Below are positions 31,602-46,600 of a stretch of 64,000 bases of DNA, in pieces (position 1 is the stretch's first letter; every line of letters begins with the position of its first letter). The notes under the pieces are model-generated. The model saw only the letters and a list, made by a program, of their open reading frames with translations, was not told the DNA's origin and did not search any database. The translations under genes were made by a program, and so were the position numbers. The DNA comes from Astropecten irregularis (Eukaryota > Echinodermata > Asteroidea > Paxillosida > Astropectinidae): positions 9,238,001 to 9,302,000 of the forward strand of contig OZ020248.1 in assembly GCA_963971285.1 (NCBI GenBank), given 5' to 3'.

Positions 31602-34600
31602 TTAACTCATGCTGCCGATCTCTTTGCAGATGGCCGTCATCCAGGCCTTGCGCTCCATGTTCGTCTCTGCCGAGAAGAAGAAGTCCCGGCCGGGTACCCG
31701 CAAGGTGAAGGCAAAACCCTGGTCCAGCTTGCCCGGGGGAACGCCCTCCATGCACCTGAACTCGTTCGTGTTGTTGCCCAACACCACGGATTTCTTGCAC
31801 ACGTCATCCTGGAGAGGGTAGTGGACGGGAGGGGCAGATCATATAGTCATTGAAAAGGCAGACAAAGACAACAATGGGCTGGAGCAGGATTCAAATGAAT
31901 GCTGGTCAACTCGTACGCCGACCAACTCGTACACAGACCAACTCGTACGCCGACCAACTCGTACACAGACCAACTCGTACGCTGTCCAACTCGTACACAG
32001 ACCAACTCATACACAGACCAACTTGTACGCCGACCAACTCATACACTGACCAACTGGTACACCGACCAATGTGTACACCGACCAACTTGTACAAAATTTC
32101 AAATAAAATGACTTTTCTCTGAATTTCATGGATTCTGAATTTTTTAAGGATAAACGGGAATGTTTTTTTAGGCCAGGGTAGGTGGTTGAAGGGGCAGGGG
32201 TTTAGGTATTTACCAGAGGTTGCTCAAAGTAAGTGATGCGCTTATGCGTGAGGACCACCCAGCGTTTCCGGAAGGCCTCGCTGCCCTTGGAGCCTGTCTT
32301 ATGCAGCCAGCCTTCTTTCAATATATCTCCTTTGTTAAGTAGCCTAGTTACCTGCAAATCACAAACAAACCAAAATCAGTACAACATCAAGGTATAACAT
32401 AATGATTGGTAAAGGTCACAGAACAGCACTCGCACTTCGTCTGATTGAGCTTGAAATAATAAACCTGTGAAAATTTGAGCTCAATCTGACATCTGAGTCA
32501 CAAGAAACTAGTGAAAACCTGACTCAATTTTTCTTATAAAACATAAAGAATGGTATTGATCAATACCCCGAGATCAAAACTGTTTTCGTTCTTTGTTTGA
32601 CCAATTTCTGCATAAATACAGCATTTCAGGTGGAAATATTTTAACGGTATGTTTCTACCAGCACCATCTTCATATCCTGAAAGTAATATGTAAATCTGTA
32701 AACTTTTCTGTTTGGGTATGTTACCAATCCTGTACTGTACCTTTAAAGTCAGGTCTCACTGAAGACCGAAAATAAAACAATGATCGGTTCCCTTTCTTCT
32801 TATCAGGCTAGGCAGATACAGGCACATTACAAATACCCTGTGTATATTTTTTTTATTCATCAAATAACCATGAGGGAATTTAAATTACTGAAGTGAACAG
32901 TGAACTGAGTGAACAAAGAAAAATTGACTGGAGTGGGTTTTGAACCTATGACCCCCGAGAATACTGTACTGGTGCAGAACTGTACACATAAAAACTGAGC
33001 AAAATGCAGCTGTATCAGTTGGTAGAACACTGCTGACGGAATCTCATGAGTCACAGGTTCAACTCCTGCTCCAGTCAATTTTTCTTCATTATTATTGTTG
33101 AAGAAAAGTACCTCGTCATCATTGAGGCCAGCTGGAAAGGCAATCATCAGACGGTTGTACTTCATGTGACGGATGGCATTGTACCAGTCAATAATGTCCT
33201 GAAGATGGATGAAAGATGTGAAGAAGATAGTGATATTCACAGCTAAATAGTGACAGAAAACTACAACAAAAACACATGATTATCCTATAGGCTACGAACA
33301 CAAGAGACAAAGGGCGTTTTATACGAAATGGATGCACAGGCTCCGTCTCAGGCTCTGGCTCCATTTCGTGAATCCCTTCTGAAATAATAGGTATCAAAAT
33401 AGCTAGGCTTTTGGCTGTTGTTCTGAAGTAGATTCTCAGGTCTGAAAAGGAAAACCGAGCTTCAGCTCCAATGAAAAACCACAACCTACATGTATATTTT
33501 CAGTATTTGGATGTCAGAGCTGGAGCCTGAGCCCGAGCCTCCGTTTCGTAAACGCCCTTAGACCCACTTCAAATGACAAACTTTTGCCACGCCTAATTCA
33601 ATACACTGCAATTGACTTGAAACCGTCAAACGTACCGCAATTGCTTCAAACACCAGTTTTCTGTTAACTTTGATACAAATATCAACATGGTGGACCAAGA
33701 GAGACTTTATAATTGGCGGCGCTCTCTCTGCTATATTAATAAACTCTTAGATAAGTACTGCGAATTACAAATTCATTATTATCCCTGGTCATTGGCCCAT
33801 AATTTACATTAATTCCTGAAACCATCTCAACTCCCTGGGGAGTATACAGCCCAGCTTCCTTAAGTTGCACAGAGGCTAATCAAACCACAAAGCCACCTCA
33901 ACCCTCACAGGTACCAATTTACACCTGGGTGACGAGGAACAATATGTGACAAAGCGTCTTGCCCAATGACGCAAGCACCACTAACCCATGGTTGGATTCA
34001 AACCCACAATCTGTAGATTGACCACAAGACCTTGAGTTTGACACGGCAGGCCACTAGACCACAGCACCCCACATATATGCAGATGTCAATGACGAATTGA
34101 ATGAATATTGGCATGTACCCACCTTGCCCGTATCAGTGTAGACAAAGATATTACGTATATCGCTGCCCTTCTGCTCAAAGTACAGCTGCATACCGTTGGG
34201 ATTGCCCACCTTCTCTGGACAGAAGGCCACATTCAGACTGCCTAGGTCGATTATAGCTTTAGGCTCCTTGGCCTATGGGATCAACAAAGCAAGACAACAA
34301 ACAAACAAACAGATGAGAACCAATGGTTAACATACATGGGGGTGTTCAGACACAGTAGAAAAACACGGTCTATCTTCGGTTTATTAAAACCGAAAAGGGT
34401 CTATCTACTTGTGTTTGAATGGTCTATGATAGACTGCTTTGGGTGCTAAAAACAGTCTTTGAAAACTTACAGTAGACCGTCGAGGAGGGCGGTCTAGGCT
34501 ACGTAGACTGGTCTACAAATGGGCTTTAAGACATATGAAAAATCTACATGTATCTCAACCACATCCAGTTTAGCTTGACCGTGAGTGGGTGCATAACTCA

Positions 34601-37600
34601 CCGGTGATTTGTGTCACAACTTAAGGAAGTTCTGTTTCAGAGAAATGCGACACAAGTGACCTCTAAAACACCAGAGATACATGTAGACTTTTTCAGTTTA
34701 TTAAAACCCTGTGCAGTATGGACGCTATGGGTTTGGGATGAAGTGTTTACCTGCCAGTGTGACCGCAAAGGGTAGACCTTTTTCGATCTCCAGAGTACTG
34801 TGTGTGAACATAGCCTTTGTGACCTAATGGGAGAGGAACTCATGTACATGTACATGTACATCAAGGCTTTTCACTAACATTCTGTTTCTGAAATGGCCGG
34901 CAGGACAATTAAGTACATATCGTGTACACTGTACATGAAAGACTGTACTTTTAACAGATTTGCTGTTTCTGAATCTTAGCACTAGAGCCCTGTCCTTTTT
35001 CAGGATGAAAGGTTTTTATACCCTAGCAATGGTTAAACATTTTTACCACTGTCTGCACTTGGCCTTATACAGGGAAAAAAAATTACCAATTTTCTTTTTA
35101 CTTTCTTCAGACAAATTCAATTTTTGGGGGGACTAATTTTTCATAATTGATATTATGTCCCCAGCCAAAACCATCATGACATAAAATATTTCAAAATTCA
35201 ACAATTGTGGTAGAGCATACTTTAAAAATAGTTTGCTTAATTTCACTTTCATTTTGATTTTTTTTTTTGGACCAATCCGCATGTACATATTTATTGGTTG
35301 ATAACCATTCTTTCTTGTACAGTACATGTACATTGTACCTTTGAAAAGAAATGCTTATGTGCATGATTTTTACAGTTTCAGGCCTACATGTGTATCAACA
35401 ATTTCACTTTCTCTGGGGAAACACTACTCTGTTAATATCACAGTTTTTTTTACCTAAATAAAAGCACACATACACATGTATTAAAACTGATAGACTTTCA
35501 GTTTTATAAGTCATCTTCTCGAGAGCTAAAATTGTTGAAACGTTTTTCAATACTGAATGTTATTTTTTATGGGACCCGACCAGGGGTCGATTTCACAAAG
35601 CCCTAATATCGATTGTAATTTGAGTTATGACTACAACAGCACTACAACAGATCACATGCGTGCAGATTTCCTGATTAATTATGCAAGCCAACCCAGCACT
35701 GACCTCTAGGTTTTTACCAATCAAGGTCCATCTAGCCATCTACTATTGTATTGTATATTGAGAACGTCTATCACATAGACTAGATAGCTGCTGCGGACGC
35801 GCAGAATTGACCAATCAACATCCTCCGTCACAACCCAGAAGGAAATGGTCTCAAAACAGATCTGGGGCCGATTTCACTAATGCTTTGCAATCATCGCTAA
35901 AGCCCAAATCCATCGCTAAACGGAAAATCAATCACTACTTTGCAGTGCAATTTTCCATGAAGCGATAGATTTGGGCTTTAGCGATGATCAAAAAGCGTTA
36001 GTGAAATCAGTCCAAGATTGTGCCGCGTTGACGCATCAGACATTTGTACGTAGTGTGGCATGGAGATAGAACGGACAATAGTACTCAGACTATCCTTGCC
36101 ACTGTACTGGCTCAGAATATTGGACACGATACTGTATAATGTTGCAATAATTATGGTGACTTTGTGGGCTGAGGTCAAGGTACCATGAATGCACAAACCA
36201 ACTGCCAGGCTGGTGGCCTATGGCATACATGTACAACAGCTGTAAGTATTAAATGCATGTACATGTACATGTAGCAAGAACTCCCAGTACAGCCATGCCA
36301 GGCACAGGATATGTAACAGGAAATATAACAAATCCCTCCAAATAGCCTTGGCTCTTCGTGAATTACATGTAACCCCAAAACGAAAAAAAAAAAGGTCTTT
36401 CGCATTTATCTTTCCCCGAAAAAAAAATATATTCGCAATGACGCACATCTATCCCGCCACCTGTGCTGATGCTGTGCTTACGAAAAATCTTCCTGTAGTT
36501 GTTAATCATGGAACTTCGCACGTCATGAAATAAATACAATGCTTACTCAGCCAGTGTGTTAATGGTGTAACCAGGGGATGAGATTGACCGATGATAAAAA
36601 ATATCTGAAAACAACTGACAGGGGGCATATATTAACAATCTGAAATCTCCTATAATTTTGTACACAGCCTGGGAGGAAAAACAATTATGAAATCCAAAAC
36701 AAACAGAACCTGAAATCAGATAAAACTCTGAGAAATCTCATCCCTGTCTAACCTGGGTGCAGGATCTGTCCTGTTGGGGAAACAGGTTCTGTCCTGTTGG
36801 GGAAACAGGAACTAAAGTATACCTCTCTGCTTTTGATGTCGACTGAGTGTTTTTGTTTTACCCCATTCGTGGTAGTTTCATAGGAGTCATTGCTTCATAA
36901 TCATCTTATCTCTGTAGCTGGGGTGCTGAATTGCAAACGATATGTCTAAAACAACCCAATGCAAAACTCTATTCACATACACTATGACCCAAGCGGGGAT
37001 CGAACCTGGGCCACATTGGTGAGAGGCCGGTGCCTATTAAAATGCACTTACATCGGGTCTGTTGTAGTATTTGAGGGTGTAGTCTTCCTCCGAGAGGACA
37101 AATCTCCGCTCCATGAAGTTCTGTTTGTCCTTCAGCTTCTTCCACATCATGCCTTCCATGAAGTTGGTCCGGTAGGTTTGCAAGTTGATGCTGATGAACT
37201 CCTGCCGCTCGTACTTGGCACGGATCCACTGCTCCCGAACCACTCTGGAGACAGACAAACAAACAGACAGAATGACAAACAAAAAACACATTAAATAATA
37301 TTAATGATTAATTACAATTACCCTTCACTGATGTGAATGAGCACTGCATACTCATGAAAAAATCATGCAATGGCTCAGGTGGGATTTGAACCCAAGACCT
37401 CCTACCAGGGGCGCATCCAGGGGGATGTGAGGGGCGCACGCCTCCCACTTTTCTTCCAGCAAAAAAAAAAAAGAACAAAAAGAAAAAAAAGGGAAAAAAA
37501 GAAAATAAGGAGGCCAGGGAGAAAGACTCCAAAAGAGAGGAAAAAAGAGGGGGAGACAAAGCTAGCTAGCTTTGATTGCCCTGAAATGCATCTGTCGCTA

Positions 37601-40600
37601 CCCAATTGGCGCAATTTATTTCCATGCGCGCCCCCCTCTCCCTTTTTCGAAAATCCTGGATCCGCTCCTGCCTGTTTACTAGTGCAGATGCTATACCGCT
37701 AGGCCACCGAGCTAGCTGGCTGGGGTCAGCGGGGTGAATCGAATCGAATCAAATACTGTGAGTATGCAGTACATATCGTGAGTAATTGCAGTGCTCATCC
37801 ACGTCGGTGAAGGGCAAACCTAATTTGCATATTATATATCTCCTTACCATTAATATTCATGAATAATAACAAGTATTTATAAAGCATCTTTACAAAAAGA
37901 TCAAAGCACTCAACAAAAAGACACAAAAAGACAAAAACAGGGGTTACGACAGAATGTTTTAAGACGTTTCCTGAAAAAAAAAGACAATTAGAGAAGGGGC
38001 ATATATTACTGATGTGATGGGGAAAGAGTTCCAAAGTTTGGGACCAACTATAGAAAAAAAAACAATCGGTCTCAAAAATCTCCTTTTCGATCCGTGTTGA
38101 AACCAACCCGGATCCCACCCGCTTCACAGCCCAGCAAGTTTTTGAACTGGATCGAAGAGACGCAACATTCACACTATGTTTTTGGTAAATCGGTTCATAC
38201 GACACAGATCACAGCGAAAAATGCAGTTTGGAACCGGGTTGAGATTTTCAACTCTCATCCCTACCAGGGTTGATTTCGGTCTGGTTTATAGGCCGTCCTA
38301 CCCGGGTTGGTGTGAAAAGGGTCGGAAAAAATGTCGGGATTTGATCCACTTCCAACCCCAAGATTTTGGATAGTGTGAAAAGCCTAGATTTTGAACCTAC
38401 TGTATAGGGAAGAGACAGAATTTAAGCATATCATGATGATTGGAGTCCCACACTGCCAGAGAGATTGGCAATAGAGAGCCATGGACTTTGGTACATAAGC
38501 AGAGAAGCACACAAAAGAGTTGAGATGCCTTTTATGCTCCAAACTATGGGATATTCAGCAGCTTTTCTGTTGTGTCCAAGCTGAAGAGGACACTCCTACA
38601 GTATGTAGGTTGTGCACAAATCCTCATGTTTTGTGCACGTGCATAAAGCCTATACGCATACTGCACATTCAAATTCCCATATTCATGAGTACAAACAAAA
38701 AGTGTCTTCCCTGCACTGATATAAGTGTTCACTTCAATCCCGTTTGAATTTGTAATGCTGGAATTTTCCACTGGAAAGACATCTTCTCCTCATTTGTTTT
38801 TCCTCATATCATACTAGTAAAGTGGATGAATGCCTAAATTTTTTTGACCTTTTTGTTTCACTGTTTTCACTGGTTTGTACCTCATTGTACATGTATAGAA
38901 GCATCCAATAATTTCAGAAAATTTCCAAGATAAAAATGTGCCGGTAACAGAAACCTGGGGTTTTAGGGGTTGTACCGGTGATAAGGTTTGTCATTGCATG
39001 TGAGTTTGCATACAGTACATATACATGTATACAGGTTGTAGCTGAAAGTAACGTATCTGGGTATAGTTACACGTACACAGTAACATCGTACACTGTATAC
39101 ATTGTTGGAAAGTTTCCTGGACAATTCTTTACCCTTGCAAGTAGTAAGTACACAGTACACTGTACAGTACATTTTTCCTCAATTTGGCCATATTAAGCAA
39201 TTGAGCCGAAGCCAACTTGCTTTCAGTGTGGCCATAGATTGTGAGTGGCATGACTGTTTGAAAGTTACCAGGTTATAATTACATTCGGTATTCTCAGGTA
39301 CTGGTTAACTAACACCCTTTGATAAAGTGCACAGTCACAGCCTGTTATTAAAGGTACTGTAGCATCATACTTTGGTAGCATACCGAAACAGAAATCTTCA
39401 CAGATTTACCTATAACTTACAGGGTGATGGTAGATGGTGATGGTAGAAACATTGCTTTGTGCGGCCGGTCAACACCGTGTTGCATGGACAAGTTTCACGT
39501 TCCGTTCATCTGTTAAAATTGATTTTCACTCTTAAGCTAAGATTTCATTATTTGTCATCGGTCATCACTTTTGTAATAAATGTAATTTTCTTTTTTGTTT
39601 TTTTTTTCTGTGAAATATAGAATATGTCTATCCAGGTTCGTAAAATATAGGCCTAGTGTTTAATATTAAAAACTGGTTTACCCATGTAATTTAATTTTTT
39701 TTGCTAAAGCCAAATTTGTATTTTTTTTTTTTTAAGTTGACTTCCAACTTTTTATGTGATTGTGTAATATATTTGCAATTATATTTGCCGTATATTTGCA
39801 AAATTAGTATAAAGTAGCTACCGGTAACACTTGTTTGCCGAAATGGCAAATAACAATGTCTTTTTATCAATTTTAAGTTTGACTGCAAAAAATGTAGCAT
39901 AAAACATGCAGGCGAGTTGAAAAGCTGGAGGACTACCCAAAACTCTGGCTGGATAGTCCGGCTGGCGACTGAAAAAAAAAGTTAAGGGAAAGCCCTGAGA
40001 TTTCTCGCTTGACTGGCGCATTATCAAATTTGGCGGCTTGGCGCTAACCTTGAAAAGGAGAATGAGGATGTATTTTCACAATAATACCTTTTTAAAACCT
40101 GGGCATACAAAAAACATCCTGAAAAGTTCAAAGGTTGCTAGTCAAAAATATGCTTTTACATCGGTTCACAGTTTTATCATAGAATACATACAAAGTGCTT
40201 AAAAAATGAAAATTAAGCTTCCGTTAAATTAGTCGTTACGAAGTAGGTGATAAGGGCCCCTGCAGTACATACATGTACATGTATGTGTCATAGTATACGT
40301 ACATGTACGTAGTACACTACATGTATAACATGTAAAAACAGTGCCTGAATCAAACAGAACGAAAAATGCTACAAGATTCCAAAACCAAAGCTCTGACAAA
40401 TCCTACGACTCCTGTAGGCCTACCTAAAATAAATTAGGCATCAATCATCATTGCACACACGATAGGCCTACTGCATTATGTACATCTACATGTATAATAT
40501 ACTTCTATTGTACTTCTATACAGAGAATTTCAGAGTGCTAAATTTGATTAGGAATTTAACCAAATGTTTAATATAAAAAAATAGCTTTGCTGAAGTAGAC

Positions 40601-43600
40601 AAGGCAGACTGGATGTTTTGATAAACAAAATCTTTCTCAAATGATTATGACCCAAAAATAAAAATGTATTGCCATTATGAAGTGGCTGATTTGAAAAAAA
40701 AATTGTACATGTATGTAAAATACATGTATGTACAGTACATGTATTCACCTGGATCGGACCTAATAGGGAGACAAGGTTTGCTATAAATTCGACCTTAGGG
40801 AGACACCGAACATTAAGGAGACATTTTGATGTCTCCCTAATGTTTAAGGTACCTTTTATACACACATTTTTTTCGTCCAAATTTTTATAGAAAATAGAGA
40901 ATGCTCTCAACAAAAACATATGTCAATTTCAAGTTTATTGGTTTGGAGGATGTTTAGAAATAGGTAAGTAAAGTTTAGTGCACAACCCTATGGGAATGTC
41001 TCCCTAAGGTCCCATTTAGGATTTTCCCTAAGGTCCCATTTAGGATAATATATATACATGTACTATATATACATATTCTGAAAAGTCTGGGTTACAATTT
41101 TGCACTTTTGCACTTGCGTTTTACATTGTATACTTTTCATTCATATTTGTTTGCAACAGCCAGAGAATGCTCTCAGTCCGTAAACTAACAAAAAATGCAA
41201 ATGACATCAATTTTATTTTGGGTGGTCCTGCAACATTGCCCTAGTATTTATTTGCTTAGAAAGACTTGCATGCTTGTATTACATACATGTGTACAAAGCA
41301 GTACTCCCAACCTACAAGGAAGCAGTTGTGTATATTTCAAAAATCAACATTTCAGTTGGAAGTTCCCAGAACTACATGTACCTGGACAGATTACTCATTT
41401 CATGACAACTGCTGTGACATCCGCCAAACACAATTGCTATCATGGAGGGTTTTCAGGAAGCATTTCGACTTTGCTTGACTAAGTTACCTGTTACAGTTGA
41501 TAAAGGCAGCGTACATGATTTGCAAGGCCTCCCAAAAAAAAATTATTGAGTTTGAGAGAGAAAATGGACTCAACAGTTCGTAAACACTGCAAACAGTCAC
41601 CATGAGAAATCTTGGTTCATCATAGATACTGGGTTTTTCAAGGAAATCAAGATTTAGTGTCTTTTCCAAAGATCGTTCGTCCGAACGATTTTTGGAATGA
41701 TGAAGTAAACTATTCTTCATGTTTTATAAGAAAAATCGAGTCGGATTTTCGCTATTTTCTCGTGACTCAGATGTCCGATTGAGTTCAAATTTTCACAGGT
41801 TTATTATTTTATGTACATGTTTGATCAGACAAAGTATGATCGCTGTCCTGTGGCCTTTACCAATCATGTTTTTGTACCTTTAATGCAGGGTCAAAATTAA
41901 CAGTGGTCCGCTGGCCCGGGGCCACCAAAAACAATCACCAGGCCACTGATTTGAGGAGCAATACCAGTGTAGTGCACTGTCCACTGGCCCTCTTGACCCT
42001 TGTAATGAACTTCAAAGGATATTTTTTTCATCATCTTTCGTGCCTTTTTACACCACAAATGCTACAACGCCATGCACTGTTTCGAAAGAACAATTTCATT
42101 TTGAGGAAAATGGTTTAAAACTCTTTGAATTTCCCAGTAAACTAGCCTGTCAAATACATCACCTTTAAAAAGATCAAAAAGATTTTCGGTCTTTGTTCTA
42201 CTAATTTCTTGATAAATACAGCATTTCAGGCGGAACAATATTAACGGTATGTTTCTACCACCACCATCTTCATACCCTGTAACTAATACGTAAATCTGTG
42301 AATATTTCTGTTAAATTCTTACCAAAGTATGACACTACCTTTAAAACACATCTGTCCCCCCCCCCAAACATACACACCAAAAACAAAATTCAAAACCCCA
42401 AAACAAACCCCAAAACAATCAATAACCAGGAACCAGTTTTTACCTCCATGTATATGTAATTGGCATGATACATGTATATCATAGCTCAATCAAGAATCAC
42501 CTGCTGGCAGATTTGAACAAAGAAAATGTGTAATCAATACTTCAGTATGGATTGGCATCCATGGGGAGTTGGGGAAACCCCCTGAACCTTCCCTGACATT
42601 CAATGCCACAATATGTATGGACAAAGCAGAACACCAGCTCATTCACATGTGTACTTAAATAATTTTAGATAGTGAAAGATTGCTTCAGGCACATTTCTCA
42701 AAGTGCGTGAATGAAACTCAACTGTGCTGGAAAGGTCAGCCATATATGACTTTAAAGGTACTATCATACTTTGGTTTTTATCGAAGAAATACAGATTCAT
42801 GAGCAAAAATATCAAGACAGATACAGTAACAATCATCTGTGAAAATTTCAGTCCCATACGGTGCCCACTTTTTGAGAAAACAGTGAAAAACAGCCACAGT
42901 ATTTCTTATGTCTTTTCTCTTTTTTTTTTGTTCTTTTAAAAGATCAAAAAGATTTGCGGTCGTTGTTTTACTAATTTCTGGATGTACATCCATATCAGGC
43001 GAACAAATTTTAATGGTAGGTTTCTACCAGCACCATCTTCAAACCCTGTAAATTATGTAAATATGTTTACATTTCTTTTTTAGTATGATACTACCTTTAA
43101 AAAAGCAAATCATAGTCAGACTGTAGAAATTTCATGTTTTGTTCTTCACTTCTTTTTTATAAATTCCAAGCCTGGAATTTAACGGAGGCCACAGAGGCCA
43201 TGGCTTTCGTTGTTAAACCCTGGTTCTTGGCCTTGGTGCCCCCTTCAAATGTTTCCATAGACATTAATATGATTTTCCAATGGAAGTGCCCCTTCCAATT
43301 GGAAAGTGGCCTTGCCCTTTTATGAACCAAATTCAAGGCCTGAAATTCAACACATTCAAGAATTTTCAAACTCAGAAACAGGACAAATGTACCTAAACTA
43401 TGATTAACTATCCTCTTCTTGGAGTTAGGAGGGCTTGATGTTTCGATCCTTGCAGGATCTTTCTCAAAGGCTAAATGAGAAGAGGACAAGAACATGTCAA
43501 TATGCAAGTAAAGGATGGGATGAATGAGAGGCTCAGAACAAAAGGGGTTGGTCCGGAGTGACCAGGGAGGGTGGGAGTAGGCAAGTATGGTCAGGGAAAA

Positions 43601-46600
43601 GCAACAAAGGGGTACAAGATGATGATGATGCACAGCATTTATATAGCACCATTTATCTGTGTTACACATTCAAAGGCGCCGACTCCACCAATAGTTATTA
43701 ATCACTAAATTGCTGTAAAAAGTAGGTTTCGAGGTCCGATTTGAAGCTTTCAAGTCCTGTAATATTACGGAGAGTAGGAGGGAGAGTATTCTAGGTACAG
43801 AGTTGATCAAAGGTGTGAAGATTCATGGGAAGGGGGCTTAGGGGAACAGGGATGAAAATACATTTTACTAAACCTGAACTTTTTTTAACTAGACCTGTGA
43901 CATTCATGTAAATAGGAAAACCGTAATTGTATGCAATATTGTATCAAAAATTATCAATGTAATGTAGGAATAATTTTATTTGTGCAAGGAAAACAAAATC
44001 ACTCTAGACAGCCAGGCTACTGCAGTACACATTTACTAGACCGACACTGAAATCGCTAGACTCGGTCCTCGGTGATGGTCTAGTGGATATTAAAAGCCCT
44101 ACCCCATATGTACCTAGAGTAGCGTTCAGCCATGCTTAGGAAAACTTCTTTTTTTATTAAAAAAAACAAAACAAAACAGAAAAGGCTGATATTGCTTAAA
44201 CATGTTAAATACAGGAAACTTTGGCAAATTTACAGCAATGCTCTGTTCAGATTGGTACAGTGTTCAACTTTCTTATTCAGTTTTGGGGTTAAATTCTCAA
44301 ACAGATTGGTTTTCGATCTTTAGCCGTAAACCCTTGTGACATTCCTAACTGACCTTTGAACTTGAGAATGCCTTTTCAGCAGTTGTCTCCACCAAATGTG
44401 AACTGCATGACAAAATGTGTCCTTCCCAGAGACTTGCACAGACAGTGGTACATAGTGTGAATGTATCTCATACCATGTTCGCTTTCCATTTGGGAAAATC
44501 AGGAATTCCAATTTATCAACTTTACCAGGGGTGGTGAACAACCAGCTTTCATTAATCATTAATCCTTCATTTTAATAAAAATTTGGAGAGCTGCAAATCG
44601 CTCTCCTTTAAATCAACGTAGAGAATATGCTCTCGCTAACAAAAATCAAGATTTAGCTGGAAATCCAACTCCTAATAAATCAACACACAGGGCCTACTCA
44701 GTACTCATACTAGTGAATAAAGAGAGCAGTTTGCTCTTGCTTAACCAAGTTTCCACATGTGTCCTGTGTCAGAAAAAAAGAGACCATGAAGCAAATTTTG
44801 CTTGTCCTGTTGAAAAAGATTCCTATTTTCAAGTTGTATCCATACACCTACATGTACATGCATGGTGCTGCTATACGCTAGAGGTATTATAAACACTATT
44901 TTGGAGTTAGGGTACCACGTTTAGACTGGCAAACAGTAGCTTGCGGAGTGAAATAGCAGACGGCTGATGTGTGGACTGGAAAACAGTAAATTTGCACACT
45001 CAATTTTCATTATGCCATGTGCCTGAGAAAAAATAAAATCTCTTTTCTTTTCAGAAAATAATGGACAAGAGTGGAAAATCGCAATCAACTAAAAAAAAAG
45101 CGGAAATTTTTCGCAAAAAGTGGAAAGGTTGGGACTTGGGAGGTCTGTATTTAACAAGCTGAAGAGTTTTATCTTTGCACTCATTATAAACGTTCATTCA
45201 TTTGTAAAATACTGTAGGCAGATGTAGTTTATGTACACAGGATATCAACCAGTGTCAAGATGATATTCTCATCACATGTACAAGAATCTTTACCACCTGC
45301 ATATCCTATCTATAGATCAAAATTGTTGGCATGTAGGGATAAATACAGTACATCAAGCCCACACGACTGGCAAAGGTCACAGAACAGCAGTCCAACTTTA
45401 TAGCCGAACTTGAACATATGATAATACCACCCCAGTCAAGGTCTGAGCTCATGATCATACAGCCATCTGAGTCACCAGAAATTTATAAGTGAAAAACCAA
45501 CTCCATTTTATTAACCATCAAATTACGTACATGTACCACAAGAGAAACTTACATTTGAAGTCATTGAAAGGTGAACAAATAACAATTTATTGGAGCGGGA
45601 TTCAAACCAATGCGGCGCCCTCCTGGATACCGTACAGGCGCTCTACCAACTGAGCTATCCAGCCCTACATGTACATTGACTCCTAGGGACACCACCAACA
45701 TACTGTACATGTTGTAAGGCTGGATAGCTCAGTTGGTAGAGCACCTGTACGGTATTCAGGAGGTCGCTGGTTCGAATCCAGCTCCAGTCAACTTTTCTCT
45801 GTCCACCTGTCAATGTCAATTTGATCAAATTGGTTTGTGATCTACAATGTACATCAATCCATGGAGCAAGGCTTGCTCCATAGATCTATAATGGTGATAT
45901 TAGTAAAAAGTATCCGCAAGGCAAACATTGGTGTGAGTGTGACAATGGGATCCCTGGATGCTGCACTCCATGAACACGACTGAAACTGACAAATGCCCGG
46001 CTTGACTGTCCAACAGGAAATGGTGCACCTGGTGAGCAAGCTACACTGTACTGTACAGTACCGGTTCATAAGTATCGGTACATACATGTACGTACATGTA
46101 CTGCTGCAACAAGGCCAGGAAACAGGAAATAAACTGTGAATTCACAGCAAAGTTGACAATACATTTCAACACATTCGGCTTCTGTGTCCACTGTCAATGT
46201 GCAAAAATAAAATGTATCATGAATGTACATGTACATAACATACATGTAGGCCTACATACACAAGCATGTACACCACCTATCCCAAATGCTAACTTTTTCC
46301 AGATTACAGCCAGATTTTGCATGCGCACATCTTTAGTAAAAGTGGCATCTGAATGCTATTTGTCCAACTCCAACCTAATTATGATTTGTTTTGAAATCAA
46401 ATGTCATTTGTACAGTAAAATAAATACACAGTTTCCTCGGTATCTATTTTCATTCAATGTCCAAATATTCATACCGGTACAATTAGTTTCATGTACATGT
46501 ATAACTGAAGATAATTCAATGCATGGAGTTAGGAGGACCTGACAAATGTGTGCATCTTTTACTTACATGATCTTGTCCCCTTGTCATTTAGCCTTTGACA

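Noticed and set aside
31850..32122. Repetitive ORFs on both strands
   Set aside because: A 16-bp repeat without stop words keeps all frames open; there is no coding signal.
45717..45790. Functional tRNA gene on the plus strand
   Set aside because: It has the same S1 SINE head and body and faces another S1 copy; no clean anticodon loop.
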